Positions 11,746 to 23,365 of a stretch of 64,000 bases of DNA are shown here, piece after piece. This stretch comes from Stomorhina lunata (Eukaryota > Arthropoda > Insecta > Diptera > Rhiniidae). Below the pieces are notes generated by a model. It was not told the DNA's origin and did no database searches. It saw only the letters and a program-made list of their open reading frames with translations. The position numbers were made by a program, and so were the translations under genes. The stretch is from contig OW121741.1 of the NCBI GenBank assembly GCA_933228675.1, positions 112,772,361-112,836,360 on the forward strand, in the 5' to 3' direction. Positions within the stretch are counted from its first letter, which is position 1; each line of letters opens with the position of its first letter.

Positions 11746-13020
11746 TCTTCTTCAGAGTAAAGCTAAGGTTCTGTACCTTATTTAAATCGATATCAATACT
11801 ACAACTGTGAAACTATATTCGATGCATGAGCTACTAAGTCTGATGAAAAATTTCATGACTTTTTGTCTAAGAATATTAAGCACATTTCAACATCCTAACA
11901 TTTTCTTCAAAACAATTAGTAATCCTTAATACCTAGACTCTTCTTTATAGAACTGTGTCGTTAGATTTTTCAAAAGCGGTGGTCTTTTGACCACCTTTTT
12001 TGGGTTGTTTGCAGTAGCCATTAAGATATATATTTGATGAAATTTCTTAAAGACCAATTTAACAAACCTTTATAAGCCTATATTTTTTATAATACAAATC
12101 TAGTTTTTTTGTATTTCCCTAAAGTAACGCTCCTGCATTTTAATATTTTTTTCAAACATATCCTGCCTTCAACACGAGCACAAGTGTGTTAAAAACTTTC
12201 ACATGTCAATGGCAAATAAATTAAAGCACAAGGTTCAATATAACGATTGTCAAATAGAAATTTTCGTTATATTCTACTTTTTGTTTTTTAATTTCTGTAT
12301 ATTTTTACCATTCAATGAATAAAAAAGTCCTCTTTACAATGGGCCATGGGAGAAAAACGAAATAAAGTAAATTGAATTCGGTAACAGCTGCAAACAACAA
12401 CAACAATAAAAAACTGAAAACACAGAAAACCAAATAAAACACATACACTTTTTTGTTATAGTTATATGAAAAAATTTATTCATTCACAAACACATAAATG
12501 TATAAGAGGTAGATGGATGGATGATTGCTGAACATTGAAAATTTTTTTTAAAACCGTTTAATATGTTTGTTCAGTTATAACAAATGCAAAAGGTTGCAAC
12601 GTTGGCGTCTAGACTGCATTTATCATTTAAAATCATATAACACAAAAAAAAATCGAAATAACTGTGAACGAAAAACAATTCCAAAAAAGGAAGCTTTTGA
12701 TATCCTTAAAACCAAAAACAAACAAATAGATACAAGTAATATTTCATTTTATGGCCGTTTTTTATCTCTTCACTTATTCACAGTAAAATATAAATTAATA
12801 TAACAAATTGAATAACAATTGATTAATAACCAATTACTGACCAGATATGTTTATTGTTCAATATTTAATGCATAAAATATAAAATTTGTAATTGGGGAAT
12901 AAATAGTATGGTTCATTTAAATAAAAGTTACATATAAAAGAATTAATTATTTATCATAACTATCTGTATATTAATTCTTTATGACATTTATAAAAATTAA
13001 ATAAATTATTGAAATTAAAT
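11746..13020. other. Unassigned AT-rich DNA
   Basis: A short perfect hairpin GGTGGTC-TTTT-GACCACC followed by a T-run lies near 11978-12000. CAACAACAACAATAA simple sequence lies near 12395. I see no coding frame or repeat copy. Confidence 0.35.
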
Positions 13021-14576
13021 TTCTATAATGAATGCCTATAACGGAAAAATTTTCTAAAGGTAAATTCTGATAACAAAAAAAAAATTTCTGGAGATAATTT
13101 TTCTAACAGAAAAATTTTCTATGAAAAAATTTTTGTAACAGAAAAATTTACAATATGAAAATTTTTGTAACAAAAATATGTTGAACAGGAAATTTTTATA
13201 ACAAAAAAAATTTCTATAAGAAAATTTTTGTAACAGAAAAATTTTCTATAAAAATATTTTTTAACCGAAAAATTTTCTAAACGAAATTTTTTATAACCGA
13301 AAAATTTTCCACAAGAAAATTTTCATAACAGAAAAATTTTCTATTTTTTAACACAAAAATTTTCTATAAGTAAATTTTTATAACATAAAATTTTCTATTT
13401 TTTTTGCAATTGAAAAAAATTTTCTGCAAAAAAATGTTTGTAATTGAAAAATTTTCTTTAAGAACATTTTTATAACAAAATAATATTCTCTGAGAAAATT
13501 TTTATAACAGAAAAATGTTTTCTAAGAAAATTCTTTCTAAAAGAAATTTTCTATAAGAATATTTTAATAACAGAAAAATTTTGTATAAGAAAATTTTTCT
13601 AAAAAAAATTTTATAGCATACAATTTTTTTTAACAGACAAATTTTCTATAAGATATTTTTGAATATAAAAGTTTTCCATAAAAAATTTTAATAAGAGAAA
13701 CATTTTTTATAAAAAAAATTTTAAGAACAGAAAATTTTCTATGAGAAAATTTTTATTACAAACATTTTTTAATAGAAAATTTTCTACAAGATAAAATTAT
13801 CTGTAAAAGAATGTTAGTAATTGAAAACTTTTCTATAAGAAAATTTTTATATTAAGAAAAGTTTTTATAAGAAAATTTATATAACAGAAAAGTTTCCTAT
13901 AACATATTTTTACAACAAAAAATTCTCTATAAGAAAATTTTTATAACAGAAAAATTTTTCTTTTTATAACAGAAAAATTTTTATTTATATAAAAGAAAAA
14001 TTTTTACTTTTTAACAGAAAAATTGTTATTTTTATAACAAAAAAATTTCTATAAGAAAATATTTATAACAGAAAAAATTTTTATAAGAAAAATTTTGAAA
14101 CAGAAAAATTTTTTATAAGAAAATTTTTATAACAGAAAGAACATTTTTATAACAGCAAAATTTTCTATAAGAAAATTGTTATCACAGAAAAATTTACTAT
14201 AAGAAAATTTTAATAACCGAAAAATTTTCTATGAGAAAATTTGTATAACAGAAAATCTTTTGTAATAAGAAAATTTTGATAAGAGAAGAAATTTTATAAC
14301 TTCAACAAAATTTTGAAATAGAAAAAATTTTGTATAAGAAAACGATAAGACAGAAAAATTTTATAAAAATGAAAATTTTTATAAAAAAAAATTTCTATAA
14401 GAAAATTTTTGTAACACAAAATATGTCTATGAAAAAATTTTTGTAACGGAAAATCATTTTTTTTTATTTTTCTTTAAGAAAATTTTTCTGTTACAATAAT
14501 TTTCTTTAAAAAAATGTTTGCAACTGAAAACTTTTCTTTCATCAACTTTTAGTAATAGAAAAATTTTCTTTAAAAA
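13021..14576. repeat. Degenerate AT minisatellite, about 31-bp unit
   Basis: The sequence is a long run of variants of 'AACAGAAAAATTTTCTATAAG' and 'AAAATTTTTAT', alternating in both orientations because the unit is nearly palindromic. Units have drifted in length and sequence, so it is older than the clean array at 6838-7210. The last 228 bp (14349-14576) recur as a direct repeat on the other side of the 15-bp satellite at 15788-15972. Confidence 0.8.
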
Positions 14577-15785
14577 GTCGACTATAGTCGACTGGACTGT
14601 AGTCGACTGCACTGTAGTCGACTGGACTATTGTCGATTGGCCTATAGTCGACTTAGCTATAGTCGACTGGCCTATAGTCGACTGGACTGTAGTCGACTGG
14701 ACTGAAGTCGACTAGACAATAGTCGACAGGACTACAGTCGATTGGACTATAGTCGACTGGACTACAGTTGACTGGACTGTAGTCGATTGGACTATAGTCG
14801 ACTGGACTATAGACGACTGAACTATAGTCGACTGGACTATAGTCGACTGGACTATAGTCGACTGGACTATAGTCGACTAGACTATAGTCGACTGGACTAT
14901 AGTCGACTGGACTATAGTCGACTGGACTATAGTCGACTGGACTATAGTCGACTGGACTATAGTCGACTGGACTATAGTCGACTGGACTATAGTCGACTGG
15001 ACTATAGTCGACTGGACTATAGTCGACTGGACTATAGTCGACTGGACTATAGTCGACTGGACTATAGTCGACTGGACTATAGTCGACTGGACTATAGTCG
15101 ACTGGACTATAGTCGACTGGACTATAGTCGACTGGACTATAGTCGACTGGACTATAGTCGACTGGACTATAGTCGACTGGACTATAGTCGACTGGACTAT
15201 AGACGACTGGACTATAGTCGACTGGACTATAGTCGACTGGACTATAGTCGACTGGAATGTAGTCGACTGGACCGTAGTCGACTGGACTGTAGTCGACTGG
15301 ACCGTAGTTGACTGGACTGTAGTCGACTGGACTGTAGTCGATTGGACTACAGTCGACTTGGCTATAGTCGACTGGACTACATTCGACTGGACTGTAGCCG
15401 ATTGGACTATAGTCGACTGGACTATTTTCGACTGGACTATAGTCGACTGGACTATAGTCGACTGGACTGTAGTCGACTGGACTGTAGTCGATTGGACTAT
15501 AGTCGACTTGACTTTATTCGACTGGACTATAGTCGACTGGACTATAGTCAAATAGACTACAGTCGACTGGACTGTTGTCGATTGGACTATAGTCGACTGG
15601 ACTATAGTCGACTGGACTGTAGTCGACTGGACTGTAGTCGACTGGACTATAGTCGATTAGACTATAGTCGACTTGACAATATTCGACTCGACTTTAGTCG
15701 ACTGGACTAAAGTCGACTGGACTATAGTCGACTGGACTATAGTCTACTAGACTATAGTCGACTAGACAATAGTCAACTGGACTAT
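14577..15785 (+). repeat. 15-bp satellite array 1 (ACTATAGTCGACTGG), about 80 monomers
   Basis: The monomer ACTATAGTCGACTGG contains two overlapping 8-bp palindromes, ACTATAGT and AGTCGACT, the second including a SalI site (GTCGAC). From 14881 to 15195 there are 21 consecutive identical monomers. Towards both edges monomers acquire substitutions (GACTGTAGTC, GATTGG, GACTTG). This core-to-edge gradient is expected when unequal exchange homogenises the middle. The 15-nt period leaves frames open on both strands (DYSRL plus, TIVQS minus), so the long frames here are not genes. Confidence 0.95.
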
Positions 15786-16105
15786 ATGACAGAAAAATTT
15801 TACAAAAATTAAAATGTTTAGAGCAAAATTTTTGTAACGGAAAATCTTCTTTTTTTTTGAAATTTTCTTTAGGAAAAATTTTCTGTTACAATAATTTTCT
15901 TTAAAAAAATTTTTACAACTGAAAAATTTTCTCTCATTAATTTTTTGTAATAGAAAATTTTCTTTAGAACGTTTTTGTAACAGAAAAATTTTCATTAACA
16001 AAATTTTTTAACAAAAAAATGTTTTAAAAGAAAATTTGCATAACAGAAAAATTTTTGTATAACAGAAAGAATTTCTGTAAGAAAATTTTTATAACATATA
16101 TTTTG
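15786..16105. repeat. Degenerate AT minisatellite, distal flank of array 1
   Basis: 15788-15972 is a diverged direct copy of 14349-14576, with the same order of words: GACAGAAAAATTTTA, TTTTTGTAACGGAAAATC, TTCTGTTACAATAATTTTC, AACTGAAAA, TAATAGAAAA. After that the sequence continues as 'ATAACAGAAAAATTTT' variants to about 16105. Confidence 0.75.
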
Positions 16106-17690
16106 TGGACTCAAGATATTTCCTTTTTTTCTCAAAAAGTACCCAGATTTTTCTTATGACTAGAAGTTTGTCATCATTCCCAAAATGTTCTTTCTGCTTG
16201 AAAATTTCAATAGTAAAATATATTTACAAGGTAAATTTTAACCTTTTATTTTATATTTTTTAACTAATTAGAATAATCTGTTTTATTTTCAGGCACTTAT
16301 CCTAAAAGTAATCATGAGTAGAGAAAATCTAATATTGCCTCTTAATAACGTAAGCAATTTCAGCAGATTTCAAACTTGTAATACTCACTTAATAATAATC
16401 TACTTATGCTACATATAACTTAGCTTTATCTGCAAACAAATCATTATTAAGTAGATATAAGAAACTCTTCAAATATTTACTAATTTAATGCTATCTAATA
16501 CAAAATGATGTGTTCTCTTTTTCCCCACCACAACCATCATATCCTTCTGATGTTACTTTTCTTTTGTCACCCTCATATCAACTTAATTTTCATTAAAAAC
16601 AAACTGTCATCAATTCTTTTAAACATTTCTTAAATGCATTTCCACACCGAAATGGTGAACGTGTAATTTGGGTGAATGTGTTTGAACGCAGACAAAACAC
16701 TACTGTCAGCACATTTTACACTTTTCGTTTTCTACTTTTTTTCTTTTTGTAACAACAGTGGCTGCTTCTGCTGCCACAAATGATTGCACTGGTGGCAGTA
16801 GAAATGTTAACGTTTGCATGTAGGAGCTACAACAGAAGAAAAAGGAGGTCTTTTTGTGTGTAAGAGTGTTTTGGTTATGTGTACACATGCAATTTAGCTC
16901 CTTTTTGAACTGCAATAGGAATATAAATACATTTGCTAGGATGTTATAGGATGTAAGTGTGTTACAACTTTTGGTTTGATATTTACATGTTTTGCATGCC
17001 TTAACAGAAAATCAACCTAAGGCACGTTTTTAGCATGAAGTACAAGAATATCAGAACAACATGCCACAACCACAACTAACTGAAAACGGAAATCCCTTAA
17101 AACGTCGCTAAACACAGACACATTTACAATTACACTTATAGTTATACATACTCATCATCTAAGTGACTGTGCTTGTGTGTTGAAGAGAAGTGTGCACACT
17201 ACCATAAAGATTGTTTGGGAAATAGTAGCAACAACAGCAGAAGTTGTAGTTGTAGTAGTAGTAATAAGCAAAAGTACACGAACAACAACAAGAACAATAA
17301 TATCAGGAACAGAAGGAGTTGTGAAAAAGGACGAAAAAAGACGCTGTTAAGAATACTTGAACTTCAAGCTGAGGTTTAGTCTTTTGTATAAGTACGTATA
17401 TCTTCTCAGATAATTTTATGTATATATGTATGTATTTACATCCGTTGCATACACGGTTGACTGGCTAGATGTTTGATGTACCAAGATAAGGTACATATAT
17501 GCATGTATATGTATGTATTGTAAAAAGATGGGAATGAGAAGCTTTCAAGATATTATAAATTGCTGAAGGATGTGACATGCCATATAAAGTTGAGGGAGGT
17601 TGAATAGACTCAAAGATTCTTTGTGGTTATTGAAGAAAGTAACATATTTCTATTGTAAAGTAGTGTTCGACTGTGTTGTCTGCTAAAGTT
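16106..17690. other. Low-complexity DNA between the two satellite arrays
   Basis: A region at about 17220-17310 is rich in AGTAGT/AACAACA trinucleotides, giving a serine/asparagine-rich frame of 68 codons without other features. I do not call it a gene. No repeat copy of this interval is found elsewhere in the window. Confidence 0.35.
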
Positions 17691-19845
17691 CACAATAGCT
17701 ATTCTATAGTCGAAGAGGACAAAAGTTGACTGGACTAGCACACGACCAACCAACCGTCTTTACTATAGTCGACCTTACTATAACCGAAATTACTATCATC
17801 CGCAGAATTATGGTTGGTTGGACTATAGTCGTCTAAACTATAGTCGACTGGACTATAGTCGTCTGCACAATAGTCGACTGGACTATAGTTGACGGGACTA
17901 TAGCCGACTGGACTATAGTCGACGGGACTATAGCCGACTGGACTATAGTCGACTGGACTATACTCGACTGCACTACAGTCGACTGGACTATAGTCGACTG
18001 GACTATAGTCGATTGGACTATAGTCGACTGGACTATAGTCGACTGGACTATAGTCGACTGGACTATAGGCGACTGAACTATAGTCGACTGGACTATAGTC
18101 GACTGGACTATAGTCGACTGGACTATAGTCGACTGGACTATAGTCGACTGGACTATAGTCGACTGGACTATAGACGACAGGACTATAGTCGACTGGACTA
18201 TAGTCGACTGGAATATAGTCGACTGGACTAAAGTCGACTGGACTATAGTCGATTAGGCTATAGTCGGCTAGACTGTAGTCGATTGGACTGTAGTCGACTT
18301 GACTACATTCGACTAGACTGTGGTCGACTCTACTACAGTCGACTAGACTATGTCGACATAGGTATAGTCGTTTGGACTATAGTCGACCGGCCTATAGTCG
18401 ACAGGACTATAGTCATCAGGACTATAGTCATCAGGACTATAGTCGTCAGGACTATAGTCATCTGGACTATAGTGATTAGGACTATAGTTATCTGTACTAT
18501 AGTCATCAGGACTATAGTTTTCAGGACTATAGTCATCAGGACTATAGTCATCAGGACTATAGTCATCAGGACTATAGTCATCAGGACTATAGTCATCAGG
18601 ACTATAGTCATCAGGACTATAGTCAACAGGACTATAGTCATCAGGACTATAGTCATCAGGACTATAGTCATCAGGACTATAGTCATCAGGGCTATAGTCA
18701 TCAGGAATATAGTCATTGGGACTTAGTCATCAGGACTATAGTCATCAGAACTATAGTCATCAGGACTATAGTCATCGGGACTATAGTCATCAGGACTATA
18801 GTCATCAGGATCATACTAATTAATACTATAGTTGTCAGGACTATAGTCATCAGAACTATAGTCGTCAGGACTATAGTCATCTGGACTATAGTCATCAGGA
18901 CTATAGTCATCAGGATATAGTCATCAGGACTATAGTCTTCAGGACTATAGTCATCAGGACTATAGTCACCAGGATTATTGTCATCAGGAGTGTAGTTAAC
19001 CGGAACTTAGTTGACTGAATTATAGTCAACTTGATTATTATTGACTGGTCTATACTAGACTGGCCTTTAGTCGATTGGTATATAGTAATTAGGACTATAG
19101 TCATCAGGACTATAGTCAGTAATTAGGACTATAGTCATCAGGACTATAGTCAGTAATACTATAGTCGTCAAGACTATAGTTATCAGGACTATAGTCATCA
19201 GGACTAAGTCATCAGGACTAAGTCATCAAGACTATAGTCATCAGGAATATAGTCATGAGGACTATAGTCATCAGGACTAAAGTCATCATGACTATAGTCA
19301 TCAAGACTAAAGTCATCATGACTTTAGTCATCAGGACTATAGTCATCAGGACTATAGTCTTCACGACTATAGTTATCAGGACTATAGTCATCAAGACTAT
19401 AGTCATCAGGACTATAGTCATTAATACTATAATCGTTAGGACTATATTTATCATGACTATAGTCATCAACACTAAAGTCATCATGACTTTAGTCATCAGG
19501 ACTATAGTCATCAGGACTATAGTCTTCACGACTATAGTTATCAGGACTATAGTCATCAAGACTATAGTCATCAGGACTATAGTCGTCAGGACTATAGTCA
19601 TTAATACTATAATCGTTAGGACTATATTTATCAGGACTATAGTCATCAGGACTATAGTCATCAGGACTATAGTCATCATTACTATAGTCATCAGGATTAT
19701 TGTCATTAGGACAATAGTTAACCGGACTATAGTCGACTGAATTATAGTCGACTGGATTATAGTTGACTGGTCTATAGTAGACCGGCCTTTAGTCGACTGG
19801 TATATAGTCAGCAGGACAAAAGTTTTCTGGACAATAGTAATGGGC
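17691..19845 (+). repeat. 15-bp satellite array 2 with monomer switch, about 140 monomers
   Basis: The array starts with scattered, degenerate monomers (17691-17840), then runs as ACTATAGTCGACTGG to about 18330. Around 18380-18420 the monomer changes through GTCGACAGG to ACTATAGTCATCAGG, which dominates to about 19700. At the distal edge the first type returns (GTCGACTGAATTATA, 19725-19800). The CATCAGG type has lost the SalI site and one of the palindromes. Orientation is the same as in array 1. Open frames of up to 162 codons on both strands are period artefacts. Confidence 0.93.
19276..19635 (+). repeat. Higher-order repeat within array 2 (11- and 12-monomer units)
   Basis: A block starting with ACTAAAGTCATCATG and containing the diagnostic variants TCTTCACG, TTATCAGG, ATTAATACTATAATC and GTTAGGACTATATTTATC occurs twice, 165 bp apart (landmarks 19306 and 19471). 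The second copy carries one additional GTCGTCAGG monomer. This shows duplication of an 11-monomer block after the monomers had diverged. Confidence 0.75.
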
Positions 19846-21694
19846 TTTAGACAAAGGGGAATTGAGTAGTCTGTAGTAGACTAAATTACATGGACTTGCA
19901 GCTTCAAAACATCACCTTAATTTATGTGTAACAAATGGATGAACAATATCCTAATATCTCTCAATCCTTCTTTTATGACGATAGATGCAAGCAAAATTCA
20001 AAAGAAAAAAAAAAAACAACAACAAGCAAAGAATACAAACAGGAATAAGACATTTTGTCTTAAGTGTTATTTATATTAGCGTGTCTTGTATGTATTTTTT
20101 TTTCGAACATATGTGAGTAGGTGTCTGCATGTGGGAATATGCAAAGGACTATCGTCAACTTGTATTTGCATGTGGATAAGCGTGACAAAGTACTAAAGTA
20201 TATATCCAACTAAGTTGTTAGCATGTCCCCTTTATGTTTGGTTTATTTCTATAAAAAGAGTTTTTAAGTTTTTCATTTGAAAACAAAAATATGCCACAAC
20301 AAAAAGTAATTGTTATGCATGCTTTAATGTTTTTTAAGATTTCTACACATGTTTCTGGTATTTTTTTCTTATTCCCTGAGAAAACTAAAAACAACTTCTA
20401 TACTTTTTCATTCTATTTGTTTTATGGCACTTCTTATTTGAAGCTTTAACAAAATGCCATACAAACAAACAAACAAACAAACACATTCACTCAAATTAAT
20501 TTATTCATGTTGGCACGCACACAACAACAACACAACTACAACAACAACTAAGACAAATGAGTTGACATCTCAGGTAAAGCACTTTCTTGTGCGTGGCTTT
20601 TTAACTTTTGTAACAACTTAGAAATACAGCAACTGAAAAAAAAATAAATGTAACAACTTTTTGTTTCCATTTCCTTTCCGTTTTCAGTTTTTGCTTGTTT
20701 TGCTCTTCAAATGGGGGGAGAGTATAAGAAAGAACTTCAGATTTTGGTTGGTGCCAACTTTTGTATTAAACAAAGTTTTTTGGTATTTAAAAGAGGATAA
20801 TAAATAGATTTTGATTTCACAGTGGGCAGAAAAGTTTTTTGAACTATATGAACGATTTTCGTAAACAGCAATATAGGCGATATATTTTTTTTACATCGAC
20901 GGCGTGTTAAATTATAATCCGTTGTAATTGATAATTTTAATATAAATTAATAATGATTAGTAGTTGATGTGCTTACTAACTAAGTCACAGTATTATACAG
21001 GGTAGCTGATGAATTTTGTAATTAATTTTGTATTCATTCATTTAAAAAAGACTTATTTTTGTTAAAGAAATTCATGAAGTTTTGAAAACAAATGAATTCA
21101 AATGGACTCTAAAACGCAGCACTATTCATATTCTTGTTTTCAATATAAGCTAATAATATTATCAAAGTCGAATTACTATTGTAAGCGTGTAAATTTAAAC
21201 AAGCAATTCACTAGACAAATTTCAATTGAATTGATGATTTCAATCATTCCAATAAAGATTAAGCTTGAGAATTTTTATTTTTCTTGATCGTATATGCAAG
21301 GACCATGGTGAAATCTCTTTTACCACACAATCTTCTTCATTCTACAGTTATTTTGTATTGTCTATAGAAAAAGTTTGTATGTATGAATGTGTGAAAACGT
21401 GCATGAATGTGTACTGTAAGGATACTCTTAAACTTGTATATTTTTATTTATATGCCACGCATTAAAACTATAAAAGTTTTTCAGTTGTTGGTACTTTTCG
21501 TCATTGTTGCCAACATTTGTAAGTGTGTGTTTGTATGTGTTATTTCTACTTGAGCTTAATAGCGATTATCCCATGTTGAGCATATCAATTGCTCTTCTTT
21601 TGGTATGTATATTACACCAGAGCCTCGATTTAAGTTGATGAATAAAAGAATTTAATTTGAATTTCAGATATTTCTAATCAGATTTAAATTTCTG
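19846..21694. other. Unassigned AT-rich DNA
   Basis: Simple sequences such as (CAAA)n at about 20465-20483 and ACAACAACA near 20520 are present. I see no coding frame with recognisable content and no repeat copy. Confidence 0.35.
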
Positions 21695-23365
21695 ATATGG
21701 GTAAACCCGAAAAATATTAAACCAAGGAAAAAATTTTAAAACTGTCAAAATCACGTATTTGTGTTTATGAAAAAATTTACCATGTATTGATCCTTTAGAA
21801 TATATAATGGATACAATTTTTGATTGCCTCATTGTAAATGACAGGTCTTTATTTGCACCCATCTCGAATTTTTATATTTACATTTATTAAAATGATAGGT
21901 CTTTTGAAAGTTCATAAAAATCACAAAAACATCCTCTTAGGTATCAAGTTCCAATATGGGCTCAAAGTCTGCTTAATTTTATACAAGTAGTTGTAAAAGA
22001 CTGATTCAAAAGAAATTGGAGTGATATAAATAACGTCAAGTAAAAAAGGGCTCACATTGTGTAGCGTCCGTCACATTAATTAAGGACTTTTTTAATTTGA
22101 CTAGTGCTTTTTTTATTTTTTCTCCATTTGAACTTAGTTCGTAAAGAGAACTTATAGTATGCTTTACATTAGGCTAAAAATATATCGATGTTAATATAGG
22201 ATTTTACAGAATAATATGCATAGGAAAGTGTGTAGCGTCTGTCACAGTATATATTTTTTACAAAATGATATTAATAAAATACAATATTTACGAACACATA
22301 TCTGTCTTATTCATAAAGCAGTAACACTGTCTATACCACAGATTAAATTTAAGATACAAGGTTTTAAAAAAATATACCATGGGGAAAATTTGATGCTTTT
22401 GAAATTTGTTTTTTTTTTTAATTTGGGACACTCTAAAAGCTAGCCGCAGAATTCTTTCGACAAAAACCAAGATGTAAAAAGTGAAAATTTTTAAATAAAT
22501 ATATGTATGTAGCCGTTTTGTGAAATATTAAATTGTACCCAAAAATCGCATTTTAACCGAGAAAAGAAATTAAATGAAATTCGGGAACAAATAAAACCGT
22601 TATTTTCACTGATTAACGAATCCTTAAAATGAAAATATGATAGCCTGTTTCATGATCTCGAAAGCATGCTTTCTTTCTTATCCTAAACGAAAGAAATTTG
22701 TTTTCCATTTCACTAACTGCGAAATATAAGTCGAAAGAAAACGTAGGTATTTGCATAAAAATTTCAGTTTCACTATTTCAGTTTCACTATGTCAAAATGA
22801 GTCACTTGATATTTTGCTTTCGAATAGAAACGAACGAAAGGCTTCGAAATTGTGTAACCAAAATTAATTCGAATTTGAGTTACTCACTTTCTTTAAAGTA
22901 GATTTTCTTTCGAAATCGTGAAACAGGCTATGAATTTTTTTCTAATATAAAACATTTAAGTAAAAACTGTATCGTCCGTCACGTAGCGTCCGTAACAGTT
23001 CATTTATGGATTTTCGGTGAAACTGGAAACTTTAAAATACTTTATAAAAGCTGTTTTGTAATTCTCTGATTTTCCTCTATCTTTAATGTATTTACAATTA
23101 CCAATTTGATGAAAATTACAGAAACACGTATTGAAAAAAAGTCACTTCCATTTTTTGTAGCGTCCGTCACAGCACTTTAAAAGCGAATATCTTTTTCCTC
23201 CAAAAGAATTTCGTAAATTAACAAAAACCTTTCGATAGCACAATCGATGGCCTAATATTCTCTGAAATCAGTGTAAATATATCTAGTGTAGAACGGCAAT
23301 GCGATACATTTAAGTACACCAAATCCGTACAAATGTATCGTCCTTCACGCAGGATTTGCCCATAT
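21695..23365 (+). mobile_element. Element A: 1.7-kb element with six dispersed TGTAGCGTCCGTCAC motifs
   Basis: The termini are ATATGGGTAAACC (21695-21707) and, inverted, ATATGGGCAAATCC (23352-23365). The 14-16-nt motif TGTAGCGTCCGTCACA occurs in the same orientation at 22060, 22231 (one change), 22969 (TGTATCG start), 22983 (directly abutting, one change), 23156 and 23334 (two changes). The last is 18 bp from the right end. Spacing of the last four is 14, 173 and 178 bp. Between the motifs the sequence is AT-rich and non-coding. A MITE (22643-22928) is inserted between the second and third motif. Element B at 26663-27297 shares the layout, some connecting sequence and the right end, but has a different motif. 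The superfamily is unknown. It could be a non-autonomous transposon with subterminal protein-binding sites. Confidence 0.55.
22643..22928 (+). mobile_element. MITE of family M3, internally deleted copy
   Basis: Ends are GCCTGTTTCATGATCTCGAA and the inverse of GCCTGTTTCACGATTTCGAA, flanked by TA on both sides (22641-22642, 22929-22930). A TA target suggests a Tc1/mariner-like source. It is 286 bp, against about 325 bp for the copies at 29420-29744 and 29790-30113. A segment around 'cgaacaagttaccagcaata' is missing. It is nested in element A. Confidence 0.8.

Noticed and set aside
11978..12000. GGTGGTC-TTTT-GACCACC hairpin plus T-run as a terminator
   Set aside because: Rho-independent terminators are bacterial, and this window is eukaryotic. 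One isolated short hairpin has no further support.
14787..15710. Long open frames encoding DYSRL (plus) and TIVQS (minus) repeats
   Set aside because: A 15-nt satellite keeps frames open on both strands. Substitutions ignore codon positions, and there are no coding signals or flanking exons.
17173..17379. Serine/asparagine-rich 68-codon frame
   Set aside because: Trinucleotide low-complexity sequence without conserved features.
18283..19740. Frames of 122-162 codons encoding RTIVI / MTIVL repeats on both strands
   Set aside because: Same period artefact in the second satellite array.
14577..19845. CRISPR-like array
   Set aside because: Repeats abut directly without unique spacers, the genome is eukaryotic in character, and no cas genes are present.
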